Source of the DNA: Varanus komodoensis
Lineage: Eukaryota; Chordata; Lepidosauria; Squamata; Varanidae
Length of the DNA stretch: 64,000 nt
Assembly (NCBI RefSeq): GCF_004798865.1
Contig: NW_025335505.1
Span: 9,424,681 to 9,488,680 of the forward strand
Direction of reading: 5' to 3'
In this document: positions 36,100-50,232 of the stretch, in pieces
Layout of the letters: each line of letters begins with the position of its first letter
Numbering within the stretch: the first letter of the stretch is position 1
Position numbers and translations under genes: made by a program
The notes under the pieces: model-generated
What the model was told of the DNA's origin: nothing
The model's database searches: none
Seen by the model: only the letters and a program-made list of their open reading frames with translations

Positions 36100-38179
36100 T
36101 ACTCTTAACTTGTGTCCAATCAATAGTCCCCAAAGAGACCCCCTGAGTTTGCAGGGAAAAATGGTCACAAAAGATAGATGCAGCCTTTTGTCATTCTGTG
36201 AAGCAAGTCCCGGTAAATTCAGAAAAATATATCTTCCCTGCTTGCACACTGAGAAGTGTTTTGATGTAATGCTATTCACAGGTTCTTGTTGGCTTGTTGT
36301 TGTTGTTGCTGTTTTAAGAGCATTAGCTGCATGCCAGTGGTAATTGCTTGCTCTCTCTAAATGAGTAATAAGTGGTCGTTCCTATTTTTGCCTGGAATTT
36401 GAATATGGCACAGAGGCTGAGCCAGACATATTATTCTATATGTTAGTACTCATATGGTAATAAATAATTTCTTGAAAGATGACTCACATTATCTTTCTAT
36501 TTGAGATAAATTTCAGAGGCTAGTTCATGCTGAAATGTCCCATGGATCTTTTGAAAAGCCAAGAATGAGTATGAAGGATCTACTATATGGGAGGGGGAAA
36601 TTGTGGATGCACTTTTCACCTACCAGATCATCTGGCAGGCCGGACTCCTGCTATTGAGGTGCCTCCTAAATTTGATGGTGCCACAGTAGTGGTGGAAAAT
36701 ATGTTAGCAATGGAAACAGAAAAGGAACAAATTTAGCCTGTTTTCCAATGCGCAGTTCTTTGGTCATCAATGGCCCACTGCTTGTTGGTATAATGGGGCC
36801 CATCCAGAGGCTGGGGGTTATGTGTTGCCCATCCCTACAGTATAACTTAGGACTGCTGGAAGTGCTGTTTGTTTTGTTGCTGCTGCTGCTTGGTTTTGTC
36901 TTATAAAAGGGATTCAGCACATGAATCTTCTTTAACATCTCCACCTTAAAGCTTTGAAATGGCAGTAACTTATGCTGCTGTCACCACGGTGTCCAGGTGC
37001 AATGCTACCTGGTGCAACGGCATCACGGAATACCCAAGCCCTGTCTAGGAGTATGACCACATGCAGGAGGTGAGTGGGGCCAGACCCCTTGGCCAGCTGC
37101 CACATTCCCTGCTGAACACTTTCCCATAGTCTTTACCTCGATGGAGGACTGAAAACTGGGAAAGGATGCCCCAGGTGATGTAGAAGCTTTTTCATGGGGA
37201 GCTGATGCTCATGAAGAACGGACAGGTGGGGGAGGCAGAATGGTCCTGCTCATTTCCTCCATACGAGTGCAACTCTATAGAGCCAATGTTTGAACAAGAG
37301 CACATGCCGTGAGCTGCAGAGCTGGCATCCAGGGTAGAGACATTGGACTCTCCTGCTAAGCGCTCACACCCCAGAAGGGGCCCAGTGACTAAGGGGCTCC
37401 TGGAAGGCACTCCTATTTGTTCACACGCTGTTTGGTCTGGCCCAGACAACACTGAGGATGAGGAGACAAAGCCGTGGACATCACGGCCAGCTTGCTCACT
37501 GTTTCTCTACTCGCAAGTAAGTGGTAGCATTGGTGAGAAAGAGGGTGAGGATCAAGAGCAGCTGGGCCAATGGGGGTGAGAAGGACAATTCCCTAGGAGG
37601 GCTCCTAGTGTGGGTGTGGGTATATTGGGGCCTATCCAGAGGCCCCCATATACCAAACCAAGGGCCTTCAAGAACTTGGCACTGGGCCCACTGCACATGT
37701 CGTCCAGAAGGCCTGTTTTTCTTTATCTGCATTCAGAACAGAGCATCACACTGTTGGCAATAGTTGCTTGTCAGTTATGGGCCCTTCTGTCCTGTTTACT
37801 GCACAGAAGTGTGATGAATACAAAAGCTGTTATGTTTGATTTGTTGGGGACTTGGATGAGGGACAGGCGAGAGGAACTGTCTCTAAGACTAATTTCTAAG
37901 GCTGCAGTTCTAAATATACTTACCCTGGAGCAATCCTAATTGAAGTTTATGAGACTTACTTCTATGTAGCGCTGTGCTGTAATTAAGCTTATTTGTGTGT
38001 ATTAAACATGATTTGCCCCATAAGCCATATATTTCCATTGGGTTTCCATGTAGGCACTATTTAGAATTATATTAGCTTATACTTATTTAAGCAGTACAAA
38101 ATAGCAGGAATTTTTGGCCCCCAAAATTGTATTGAATTTTTTGATGCTAGCTTAACATCCTTGGTATGAAATTACTGCA

Positions 38180-38427
38180 TTTTTTATTTTATTTATTTAT
38201 TTATTTTTCAATTTATATCCTGCCTTTTTCCTACAAAGGGCTCAAGGCAGCTTACATCATTCTCCTTCTCCATCTTCTCCCCACAACAACCCTGTGAGGT
38301 AGGTTGGGCTGAGAGTCTGTGACTGGGCCAAAGTCACCCAGTTGGCTCCATGGCTGAGCGGGGACTAGAACCCAGATTGTCTGAGTCCCAGTCCCATGCT
38401 CTTAATCACTACACCACACTGGCTCTT
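38180..38427 (-). mobile_element. tRNA-derived SINE, full length
   Basis: Same subfamily and orientation as the copy at 12552: head gagccagtgtggtgtagtga, B-box-like ggttctagtcc, 3' aaataaataaat tail. Confidence 0.85.
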
Positions 38428-39754
38428 TGTAACTTTGTATTGGTATTCAATATGCTCCATTTTGAGCATTGCTGTGTTTGCATGGCAGCTCTCCTTTTTG
38501 GGTCATCAAGCTTTGATCCTTGAGCAATTTATTTCATAGTACCAAACGAAGAACTGCAAGAGACCAGATGGCCATTATGCAAGATTACTCCCTGCTGCAG
38601 AAAGGGACCATCTGCACACTAGCACCCTGTATACAAAGCAGTACAACCCCTAGACGCCAGCAGTCTGCCTGCAGAAGGCGAGTACACGAAAGAAAAGTTG
38701 CTCTAGAGCAGAGATCGTATGAAAGTTAAGCTACCCTAGGAATACTGAGTACTCTTGCAATGAACACAACCTCCTATACTATCATAGTAAAACAGAAGCT
38801 AAACTGATTGGCAGAATCTGTCTTGAAGAAATCCATTAGTCAGCCATGCTTTTCTTTGATGCATGGTAAATTTTAGGAGAATTTTCTTCCTGTTCATAAA
38901 TCAGGTGAATATGCCTTGTCCATAACCCCAAACATGATGTTAGGAATTCATTTTTGGAAAACATTGTAATTTCCTGAACTTGTATTCATGCTTGACAGTA
39001 CACACTTGCACATTTCAAAAAATATACATGTGTGTGAATTTTAAACCCCTCTAACACTTGTGTTTTCATACTTCAGCATATTGGGGGAAATATAGATGTT
39101 TTGATGGGTGGTAGGGAATGTAGATTTTTGAAAATGCGTATTTCTTTCATCTTGGGGAAGATGCATACTTCTTAAAAGATTATTTTTTCCTGACCAGATA
39201 AAAATGGTTGGGTTTAAGAGTGCAAAAGAAGCAGAATTCTGAAAACTTCAATGACTTTGAACATTATGTGTTCATCCACCCCTATATAGATTCTGTCTTC
39301 TTTAGTTTTTGGCCACTCATAAAAATACCTACCTGTGTGAAATGAAGGTGTTCTGGAAATGCGAGTCCCACCCACTTGTCAGGATATGGGTGGCAGAGAC
39401 AAGCTGAGACCTTTGCTCTGCTTAAAGGCTACACACAAAGAAAGATCAAGCATAGTATGAATATTCATTCCAATCTTCTGAAATGCTAAGCTGTCCCTTG
39501 CCAGGAGAAACACACCTCGCATTTTTGCAATAGACTGTCAAGGAAACTTGCCTGAAAAGGTTGTATGTGTGCTGCTCTTGCTTTTCAGAACCAGTGTCAT
39601 TTAAGTGCTAGTAACCAGATGGGTGCAAGGTATGTTCTGGTGAGTTCCTTCCCTGTCAGTGAGCAATGCCGGGCCTACTTGGCTCAGGTGGCAGCATGCT
39701 GAACAGTAACAGGTGGTGGCATCTAGGTACTCTTAATGTGTTACAATTCTTCAG

Positions 39755-39990
39755 TTTTATTATTTTGTTATTAATACATATTTATCCCACCGTTATTTCT
39801 CTTGAAAGTAACCCAGGGCAGCTTGCATGGTGATCCTCCTCTCTATTTTATCATCTCAACCATCCTGTGAAGTGCATTAGACTGAGAGCCAGTGACTGGC
39901 CCAACATCGCCCAGGTGGCTTCATGACTGATCTAGAACCCGGATCCCCTGAATGCCAGCCAGTCCAGCACTCTTACTCCTATAGCACATA
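39755..39990 (-). mobile_element. tRNA-derived SINE, diverged
   Basis: It retains gactgagagccagtgactgg and a 3' part ending near tttatcccaccg; many substitutions, so an older member of the same broad family. Confidence 0.7.
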
Positions 39991-42668
39991 CGATGGTGGA
40001 CTGAACTGGAGTATAAATCTAAGAAATGAACAAGAAAACAAATAGACATAGAAATTGAGAATAAATGCAGCATGCTGGATCAGGAAAAAAACCCAGGCAG
40101 TTGGCATGGGGCCCAGACACTTGCCCAAGGATGCTGGGTGTTGACACCAGATTTGCTGCTACTGGGTATAAAAGCCTGCTGCATGCTCCCATGGCTCAAG
40201 CTGTACAACTGTAGCTAGAATAGTAAATCAAAGATACATGGGGGACTACAAAAGGCGCCACAAATCTTCAGTCCTTTCTACCTGCTGTCCTTCAGACTAG
40301 CCACTGCACAGGGAAGTGGGAGCGCAAAACTGTATGAGTGTAGATCAAACAGTGTGATGAATGCACACTGACAACTGAGATGGCTGTTAAAGGATCCCAA
40401 GGGACACTGACAGATTGCTGGTTACATGATAGGAAACCAACTTATAAAGACGTGGAAGAAAATGAGATGATGACTTGCTGGGTCTCTAGAGTATCCCATG
40501 GCCATCAGCATCTCTGAAAATATGAATAGGCTTGGATCTCTCCCTCTCCCTTCCCTCTCCCTCTCTCTCTCATGCACACACACTAAATTATGGAGAGCTA
40601 AACTGAAAAAGTATATAAAAGTTTAATAGGTATAATCCTATGCCTGTTTACGCAGAAGTAATTCTTCTGGATTCAGTAGGGCCTGTGTGTATGTAAGATT
40701 CCAGCTTAACATTCCTGTGCTCCCTTCCTTTTTGTTTTGCTTCCTTAAATGTTTTTAGGACACCTTTTGTTCAAAAAGACACTTCGTCAGCAGTGGCTAT
40801 TGAAAAATCAGCAAGCTTTCAGTTGCAGTCTAGGAGAAAGGAAGGTAACTACTGTAAGATCATTTTCTGGTTGCAATCTTTGTTGACTAATCTGCCACTT
40901 TAGTGGGCTGGATTTCATGATTGGTGCAGCCCACTGAGAGTATTTAAGCCATGCTAGGCTGTGGTGCAAGCCAGCAAATTTACTGAATAGACAGGCCTGG
41001 ATGGGAGACTTGCTATTGTTTCTTGTCATTTGAACAGGGTGGCAGCAGTTGTTTTCAGATTAAACTACCTTCAAATCCTAAATTTGTTTAATTTGCAAAC
41101 CACTCTGTCTGTCTAGGTTTAGGTCACATGCCAAACTGTGCCAAACCCTGCTGGGGGATAAATATGTGAAATGATCATTGACTCACATTGGGCCCATGCA
41201 GTGCCCATGCAAACCCATTCAAGAGGACTTACTTCTGAGTAGACATGCCCTGGCTTGGACTGTGAAGCACTACCCATTCATATATGCCTTGCAACTATCC
41301 CATTATGCTTCTGGTTAGGTGTAAGAAGGTAGATATAAGTGGGATTCCTCATTTACTGAAGGTTTTATTTTTGGCTGTATGGAGCCATCCATAGTGTCCC
41401 ATGATGGTCAACCTATTTTGGGGATAGATTTTTGCACCAGGAATATATCCATAAAGCCACTGGAAAGATGGAAAGAAAAAGAACTGCAGTGGATAAAGAA
41501 CCTGACAGCTTTCTGCAGTTATAATACTAACATTCAGGAATGGGGATTGTGGTGGCAAACCTAGACTTTTGCCTCCTTAATAATTATGGACAGAGTTGTT
41601 AAACATGGCCTTAATTAGCTTGCTGGCATATCATGGGTCATGCCACAATAGCTACCCCTTTCCTTTTCCTGATGGATAAAAGGGCAGAAAGAAGGCACGG
41701 CAGGAGTCTCAACAGGCTTCCATTTCTATTTTCCTGTGTCCCTGGAACACTGCAATATCTCTGATGGAAGAAGACTTGGAAATGTAGTTTCAAAAATGCC
41801 TGACTTTGATGCCAAAGGCTCAGGTACCCTGGTGAGCTCTGTTTCCCAGGGTCGCTGACACCTGCGATGTTGAAGGATGCATCTGACCAAAGAAGAAACT
41901 GAGGCCTTACGGAAGACATCCATGGAAATCTGTCACATGTTTCAGCCATCAGAAGGCAAGTGTCAAGGGAAAGAATGTTGCTAGTGGGGCCATATTTGAG
42001 AGCTTGCTGCTGTGCTCTGGGATTTCTTGATCCAGACCAAAACTCCAATCTGGCTGGCTGTAGAATTTGGTCATTTCTCAGTTGCAGGCCTAATTAAAAG
42101 AACTGGTAGTGTGAGCATTATTGAGTCGTGTTGCTTTAGCATATTGTCTGACCTGGCACACCCAATCATATCACCCCGTCTCTTAATTCCTTGCCTCATC
42201 ATTGCTGTTGCTTCTTACTATCATAAGCAGTGCCCATTCCTGGGTGATTCATCTTCTTGTGCTGAGACAGGTTCATTCACAATATATATTATGCTGCCCT
42301 TCTGATCCAGCAGTTACTGTATGTCATAACACTGATTACATACCAAGCAATATTCTGTTGGCACAGTGGTTTAGAGAAGTGGACTATAAGCAGTCTATAA
42401 GAATGGAGATCCCAAAGCCATTTACATGGAAGTAAATATCACTGTAAGCAATTGCACTGAGGAGAACATTAATGTTTAGGGCTCCTCTTGAAGTGAAGTC
42501 TCAGAAAAAAAATCTTAGCATGCCATAGTGAGATTATTTATTCATTGGTTAAAAAAAAAAAAAAAAAACCCAGTCAGGGAATCTGTTCACTGAAGGCCAA
42601 ATCTTAGGTTATAGTTCCCATGCAAAATCTGTGAGAAATGCTTTTGTGTAACTCTGTGGAGCTATAAA

Positions 42669-42890
42669 CTATTTATTTATTAGATTTACATCCTGCTGGT
42701 GTTTTTTTAAGCATTCAAAGTAGCTTACATTATTCTCTTCCTCCCGCTCTCAATCTTATCCCCTCAACAACAGCTATGCAAGGTAGGTTGGGCTGAGTCT
42801 GTGACTGGCTCCATGGGTAAGTGGGGACTAGAACCCAGATTGCCTGAATCCTAGTCCTGTGCTCTTAACCACTGCACCTCACTAGCTCTC
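42669..42890 (-). mobile_element. tRNA-derived SINE, older copy
   Basis: Recognisable head (gagctagtgaggtgcagtgg) and middle, but with a small deletion around the cccaaagtcacc segment and more substitutions than the 38-kb copy. Confidence 0.8.
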
Positions 42891-43245
42891 TACTGTCACT
42901 CATATGCATATTCTTAGTAATGGCTGGAACTAATACAGAAATTCTCTTGTAGGCATAGACAGCTGTTGAATGCATTAATACCGCCACCTGGAACTTATCA
43001 ATACAGACGTCAGATCCCCCTGAAGTTTCAAGGCACACAACTCTCTGATTGTTCAATTCTTAAAAAAGCAGTTTGTAAAAATATCAGCCATGATTATGTT
43101 GCCCTCAAATTAAGATTGTAGAGAGATCACTTCCAGAACTTCAAACCTCTTTTTTTATTTGTATATGACTGCTTCTAACTTTCATATGCTTTCATATGCT
43201 AGTGAATCCCACACTGTTTGAAACTTCAGTTCAGATGTAAGGACA

Positions 43246-43468
43246 TTTTTTTCCCCAATTTATATCCTGCCTTTTTCCTATATAGGGCTCAAGGCAGCTT
43301 ACATCTCCTCCTCCATCTTATCCCCACAACAACCCTGTGAGGTAGGTTGGGCTGAGAGTCTGTGACTGGCCCAAAGTCACCCAGTTGGCTCCGTGGCTGA
43401 GTGGGGACTAGAACCCAGATCATCTGAGTCCCAGTCCCATGCTCTTAACCACTACACTGCACTGACTT
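43246..43468 (-). mobile_element. tRNA-derived SINE
   Basis: Close to the 12.5- and 38-kb copies, lacking the long ATAAA tail. It lies about 350 bases from the copy at 42669, in the same orientation. Confidence 0.82.
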
Positions 43469-43949
43469 CAATCATTATTTAAGAACCAATCCTATGCACG
43501 TTTAGACAGAAAAGCATCCTTAAACTTCCAGCTGACCCTAGCCAGCAATGCTGTCTGGGGGTCACATTGAGTTGCAGGACTCTCTCTCTAAACATGCACA
43601 GAATAATCAAAATCGAATGATTAATTTAGTCCAATATGCATTGTTACAGACTGGCAAAGACTGTCTCAACACATTGATTTCATTTGTTTTGATAGAACTC
43701 ATTTCCAATACATCTCCTTCCCCGTGAAGCTGAAATTTATCGTAAAGAGTTATGGTTACCAACTTGTCGTAGTTATGGTCAAATGATGTATCATTATGTA
43801 TCATTTTCTGCATTTCAGTGAGGATCAAAATCATGCCCTTTACTGCTGCAACTTCAAGCAATGTCTTGCATGCATGAAGCAGCCACTGAAGGTTGAACAG
43901 CAAAAGTGAAGCTGACACATCGCCTCATGTTATGAGCCTGCCAAGAAAA

Positions 43950-44140
43950 GCCAGAACAGCATAGTGGTTACAGCATTGGGTTGGGACTCCGGAGATCTGG
44001 GTTCTAGTCCCGATTGGGTAACTTTGGGTCAGGCACCTACCTCATACAGTGGCTGTGAAGATGAATGGACAGGTGGACGAGGAAGACGATCCAAGCTGCC
44101 TTGGGGTTCCTACAGGGGGTGGGGAGGGAATCAAAAACAT
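43950..44140 (+). mobile_element. tRNA-derived SINE
   Basis: The head gccagaacagcatagtggtt has an A box (tagtggttacagc), and ctgggttctagtcccgattg is the B box. Then cacctacctcatacagtggc and aagctgccttggggttcc. Opposite orientation to the neighbouring copies. Confidence 0.75.
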
Positions 44141-44799
44141 CATAGCCATTCACTCATTTGGCTGCAGGCCATCAAGTGACAAGTCACCGAGTGCCAACAT
44201 ACCAGATTATGGCTATTCCTTTGGATATGAGAGATGAGTGTCATGGTTGTTTGGATGTATTCCAGCTATCACAAGATGACTTTATTCCATCACTGTCACA
44301 TTAACAAAATTTCTTCTAGTGAATACAAATCCTGTTTTGGAGCCTGCTGATATTGGCCACATCCCAATTCAACTTCTGGACCTTTGCTTTTTCAATTCAT
44401 AAATACAAACTCTCTGTGTGTGTATGGGGTGGGGGTGAGGCAAACCAATTCCATGATAATATGCTAGAAATTACCTTGGCAATTATGCCCGGGGTAACAA
44501 ATTATTCTACTATTCAGTAAGGCATTCTTAAGGAATGTTTTCTAGAACCAGGGTACAAGGCTACAGTTTTGAGTACAAACATCATTTATTAAGCATTTTA
44601 AAGTTGTGCAGTTTTCTGCCCATTTCCCTAGATATCAGCCCTAGCTAATGCAATGCAGCTTGGGGCCAAACTGGTATGCATTTTACAGTCCCTACAACAT
44701 GATTCAAGAAACAGCTGCACTACCTTCTGATTTGTCAGTGCAATGGAAGATGCTGGTTCTTACATAACAAATGAACAACAACAACAACAAACTTTTAAG

Positions 44800-44952
44800 C
44801 AGCTCAGGAATGTAAGAAACTTCCTTACACTGGGTCAGCTCGTGGGTTTTAAGCAGGAATTTTTCTGACCCATCCTGGAAGTGCTAGGGATCGAATCTGG
44901 GAACTTTTGCATTAAAGACCATTGCTCCTGCACTGAGACACAGTCCTTCCCC
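44800..44952 (-). mobile_element. tRNA-derived SINE of a second family
   Basis: On -, an A box near ctcagtgcaggagcaatgg and a B-box-like segment gttcccagattcgatccc lie in order; the + strand reads aagaaacttccttacactgggtcag, split here as two parts of a well-known squamate repeat. Confidence 0.6.
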
Positions 44953-45158
44953 CTTCTCTACTACTGAGGTATCTTAAATACTGTCTTTTCCTTTATGAGC
45001 CTGCCCCAAATTCACACTCATAATTTGAGCCCTGTTAGGGCTGCAGTGGTAAAATGGAGAAGAAGAGAACCTAATAAGCAGGGTTCCTTACAAGAGGAAG
45101 AAACATGAGCTATGAATACAGTATAGTCATAATAATATACTTTGTCATTGTAAACATA

Positions 45159-45164
45159 TTTATT
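45159..45164 (-). terminator. TMEM200C: Candidate poly(A) signal for TMEM200C
   Basis: TTTATT on + reads AATAAA on -, about 655 bases after the stop codon, in AT-rich DNA. Other hexamers occur further down (about 44586), so the true 3' end is uncertain. Confidence 0.35.
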
Positions 45165-45818
45165 TAATTAAAAATGGTTATTAATGCTATTAGTTAATAC
45201 ATGTGCAGTAATACTTAATAAAGTACTCATTATTTGAATTTAGGAATGTAAAATTTCAGTTTAGTTGGCCACAGTGCTATCCAACTCCAGTCTTTCCTCT
45301 GTTGACACTTTTACAGAAATTAAAGCTGTGGGTTTCTTTTTCATTGCCATGGTACTTCATTGTTAATCCCTGCAAAATGCTACTCTTTTCCTAAGCAAAT
45401 ATTAAAAGAGAGATCAATTTGGCTGATTTGAAAAACACCTCTACCTGAAGCTTGGGAAAGGGTGTACAGTTAGTGCCGTGGCAAAAGCCAAGAGAGAAAC
45501 AAAATGGGCAGCCAGAATGAAAAATCAGTAAAGTGCATGATTATTGTCAAAATATTCTATTTTCTTTGATTCAGAAAATTTACTGGCAGACAATGTGCAA
45601 TATAATTTGGCTTATATGGAGTACAGGCTAGCAATTGAACAGAATAAACTTCTGTTGCATGTGTTTGTTTTTCCTGAACACTTCTACAGGTATTTATTGA
45701 TGCAATTTGAAGATAGCATATTTCAGCTCTTTGGATATCAACCAGTTTCCTAAGTCCACAAGGGGGCAGAAGGATTACAAGTTGTCCTGATGTTTGTCTC
45801 CATTTTATCCGAGCTTGT

Positions 45819-47544
<1,726 letters not shown>

Positions 47545-48029
47545 CTGCAGCAAAAGAGAGAAAAGAACGTGACGACCTGGGAGGAAGCTGACCTTGCAAA
47601 ATCCTCATTAGTTTGCGAATAACAGCTTGCATCAGTTTTCTGAAATCTGCTGAATACTCCCTCACACACAAGAGTGTGTGCACAAAAAATGCATGGTAGC
47701 ACGTCTAAGTAACTGTATACCCCACATCAGAATAGCCACAGAGCACGTGGCCTGGCCTTAATTTTGCTGTTTGCTCGGTCACTGACTTGTGTCTGGGTAC
47801 CTCACTAGTAGCTGAGGACTTAGAGAAGAATAAAAACTGCATGGCTTAAGTTTTAGCTTAATTGATAAAGTACCTACTGCATGAAGAAAGATTAAGGAAA
47901 AGGAAACAGAACAAGTAATTTCAAAAGACTGCAAGAGAATATAATTTGTTCCCTTTCTTGTTGCGAGTATGGCTGGCACAGATGCCTTAACTAAATGCCA
48001 CCTAAATTTTTAGAGTAATTTCCTTTAAG

Positions 48030-48570
48030 AGTGTGTCTCTCGTGAATCAGTGTTGGAGGCTGTTCTTATGTGGAGAGGATGAACAAACTGAAGCTTAACC
48101 CAGCAAAGACTGAGAGCCTCTGTTTCTATACAGGTGTATTGCATGCAGGTAAAGAGCACCCTAATGCCCTAAAAGAAGTGCATGCTTCAAGGGTGCGTGA
48201 TGGTCCTAGGCAGTTGCCAGGATGCTGTTCAGCAACTGGAATGCATTTTGGCAATATATCAACTGTATCAGCTCCCAACTGTTTCTGAGTCCAGCTGAAA
48301 CTGCTGTTATTGGCTTTAAAGACATTAATAGTCTAGGACTGCTGAAGTCTGACTTTGGTCCTGTTGACCTACCCCTGATTCAGCTGTTAAGGTTTGGCTT
48401 GCAGGTGTTTCTCCACTGACTACATGATCAGCAGCTACTACACACAGGGGCTTTTTCCATGATGGCTCCACAATTTGTAGAATTCCTTCCCTGGGACTTG
48501 TTTTCCTCCCATTAATTGGGTGATTGAGATGTTGCCATTTGGAGTATGTTGCCTTTCTTTTCTGTATTGT
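48030..48570 (+). mobile_element. L2-type LINE fragment
   Basis: The frame RMNKLKLNPAKTESLCF is a recognisable L2-clade reverse-transcriptase motif. Downstream sequence (ctgttattggctttaaagac) fits the same region as 28850 but is badly decayed. Confidence 0.65.
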
Positions 48571-49043
48571 TCATTCAGTATTCATTTCAGCAATTGTAAT
48601 ATTGATGCTTGGTCAACTTGTTTATGCAACAATCTTATGCATTTTAGACAGAAGAAGGCCTACAATTCTCATTGTGTTTAGGCCAGCTTAAAAAGAGCCC
48701 CCCTGATTCCCTACAGGCCTTTTTCTGTATCTAAACATGCATAGAAGTGCACTCTTAAATGAATTAAGGGTCTTATACTGAAGTTATACAAGAGCTGACC
48801 TATAAGAACATGGAATGACAGCATTTAACTGCTGCAATGGCATAAACAGCCTCCCCCAGACCCTTTTTTCCCCCTGCAGGGCTCACACAGCAGCTCCCAT
48901 CTGCCCTAGTGTTTTCCTCAACTTTCAACCACTCCACGAACAGCTCAGCTCTGCACTGTATCAGTGTGCAAGTTCCCAAACCCCAAACTCTGTTTCTTTG
49001 CACAGAAAGTTTGCTGCTGGCCCTACCCTGGAGATAGGGAAGG

Positions 49044-49094
49044 TAGGGTCCTCCAGATGTTATTGGACTACAAATCTCATCAAGCTTGCCAACA
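49044..49094. mobile_element. Half of a fold-back MITE
   Basis: gtcctccagatgttattgga and ctacaaatctcatcaagctt match one arm of the palindromic family at 28640. It runs straight into CR1 sequence. Confidence 0.5.
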
Positions 49095-49680
49095 GTGAGG
49101 CATAGAATCGTAGAAAAGTAGAGTTGGAAGGGGCCATCAGGACCAACCCCCTGCTTTGCAACTTACACCATCCCACTGAGATGACTGTCCAGTTTCTTTC
49201 TGAATGTCTCTAGTGTGGGAGAGTCCTTGACCTCTCTAGGCAGCTGGTTCCACTGTTATATTGCTCTGACAGTGAGGAAGCTTTTCCTGATATCTAGCCT
49301 GACTCATTTTGTTGTAACATAACTTCATTATCCCATGTCCTATACTCTGGTATTAGTGAGAAGAGATCTTGACCTTCCTCTCTGTGACAGCCACTGAGGT
49401 ACGTTTATTTATTTATTTAAAACATTTCTATGCCGCCCCCATTGCAACAAGGCCTCAGGGCGGCTCACAAAAGGGATATCAAGTTTAGAGGGATATAAGT
49501 CCCTTTTCAGTCTTCTCTTCTCAAAGCTGAACATGCCCAGTTCTCGCAGTCTCTCATCATAGGATAGGAGGAATTGCAGTCCACAGCATCTGAAGAGGCA
49601 CACATTTGTCATCCCTGCCCTGATCTCTCTCCTCAACTCTGGATGTCAGGTATAAGCCCAGGCCCACTATCTTTAGTTGT
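49095..49680 (-). mobile_element. CR1 LINE 3' end, interrupted
   Basis: catagaatcgtagaaaagta is the reverse of the CR1 3' end with its ATTCTATG-type repeats. On -, a frame past the insertion reads YDERLRELGMFSFEKRRLKRD, a CR1 signature. A short tail element (about 49402-49480, atttctatgccgcccccatt) lies inside it. Decayed. Confidence 0.75.
49402..49480 (-). mobile_element. Retroelement 3' tail nested in CR1
   Basis: tttatttatttatttaaaac and ggcctcagggcggctcacaa copy the tail at 7040-7130; it splits the CR1 into two. Confidence 0.6.
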
Positions 49681-49884
49681 GTCATTTGGGGTAGGTTTGT
49701 AATAGAGGAGCACCTTAACTGCAGAGAAGAAACTGCCAGTTCTCCTTGGCTTTCATAGAAACACCGTCTCGGGAAAGCAAACATGGAGATGGATAGATAT
49801 ATGTGCACATATGTACACACACATGTGTGTGTGTGTATATATAAACATATACATGTGCATCCTCCCTCCCTCCCTCCCTCAGCA

Positions 49885-49965
49885 AATTAGTATCCTGCAA
49901 CAGCAGTGTGTTGGACCCAATGGCCTTCATGGCCCCTTCCAACTCTACTGTTCTTTATTTCCTGA
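49885..49965 (+). mobile_element. CR1 3'-end fragment
   Basis: gttggacccaatggccttca and tggccccttccaactctact resemble the last bases of CR1 in the + orientation. Confidence 0.5.
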
Positions 49966-50186
49966 ATCTATGTGCACATACACAGAGACATGCATTTATA
50001 TATACGCACATACATATGACCCAATTTTACTTGCTTTGTGCAGGCTCTCACTAGGAACATCTGTTGTTATGCAAAGAATCAGTAATTTTGAAAGCATGAA
50101 AGGCCAACTTTTGGTGTGCTCAGCCAGTTGGGAAACAAAAGGTAGGCGAACACATTAGCACCTATATTTCACTTGCTGAGAAGCAC

Positions 50187-50232
50187 CCACCCACACACAT
50201 GCGCATGCATTCACGCATGCGCGCACACACAG
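50187..50232. repeat. (CA)n / alternating CG-rich microsatellite
   Basis: Alternating purine-pyrimidine run (acacacatgcgcatgcattc, then acgcatgcgcgcacacacag) of Z-DNA-prone composition. Confidence 0.8.

Larger units (their letters stand above)
36100..45158. other. Intergenic, SINE-rich
   Basis: Five SINEs (38180, 39755, 42669, 43246, 43950), the 44800 SINE, an A18 run at 42552, a TCCCTC run at 40538-40572 and dispersed-repeat cores near 37900, 40631, 41225 and 43484. Some frames of 70-136 codons lack any family match. Confidence 0.55.

Noticed and set aside
36950-37940. Cluster of 80-110-codon frames
   Set aside because: Frames overlap on both strands, with no splice pattern or family motif.
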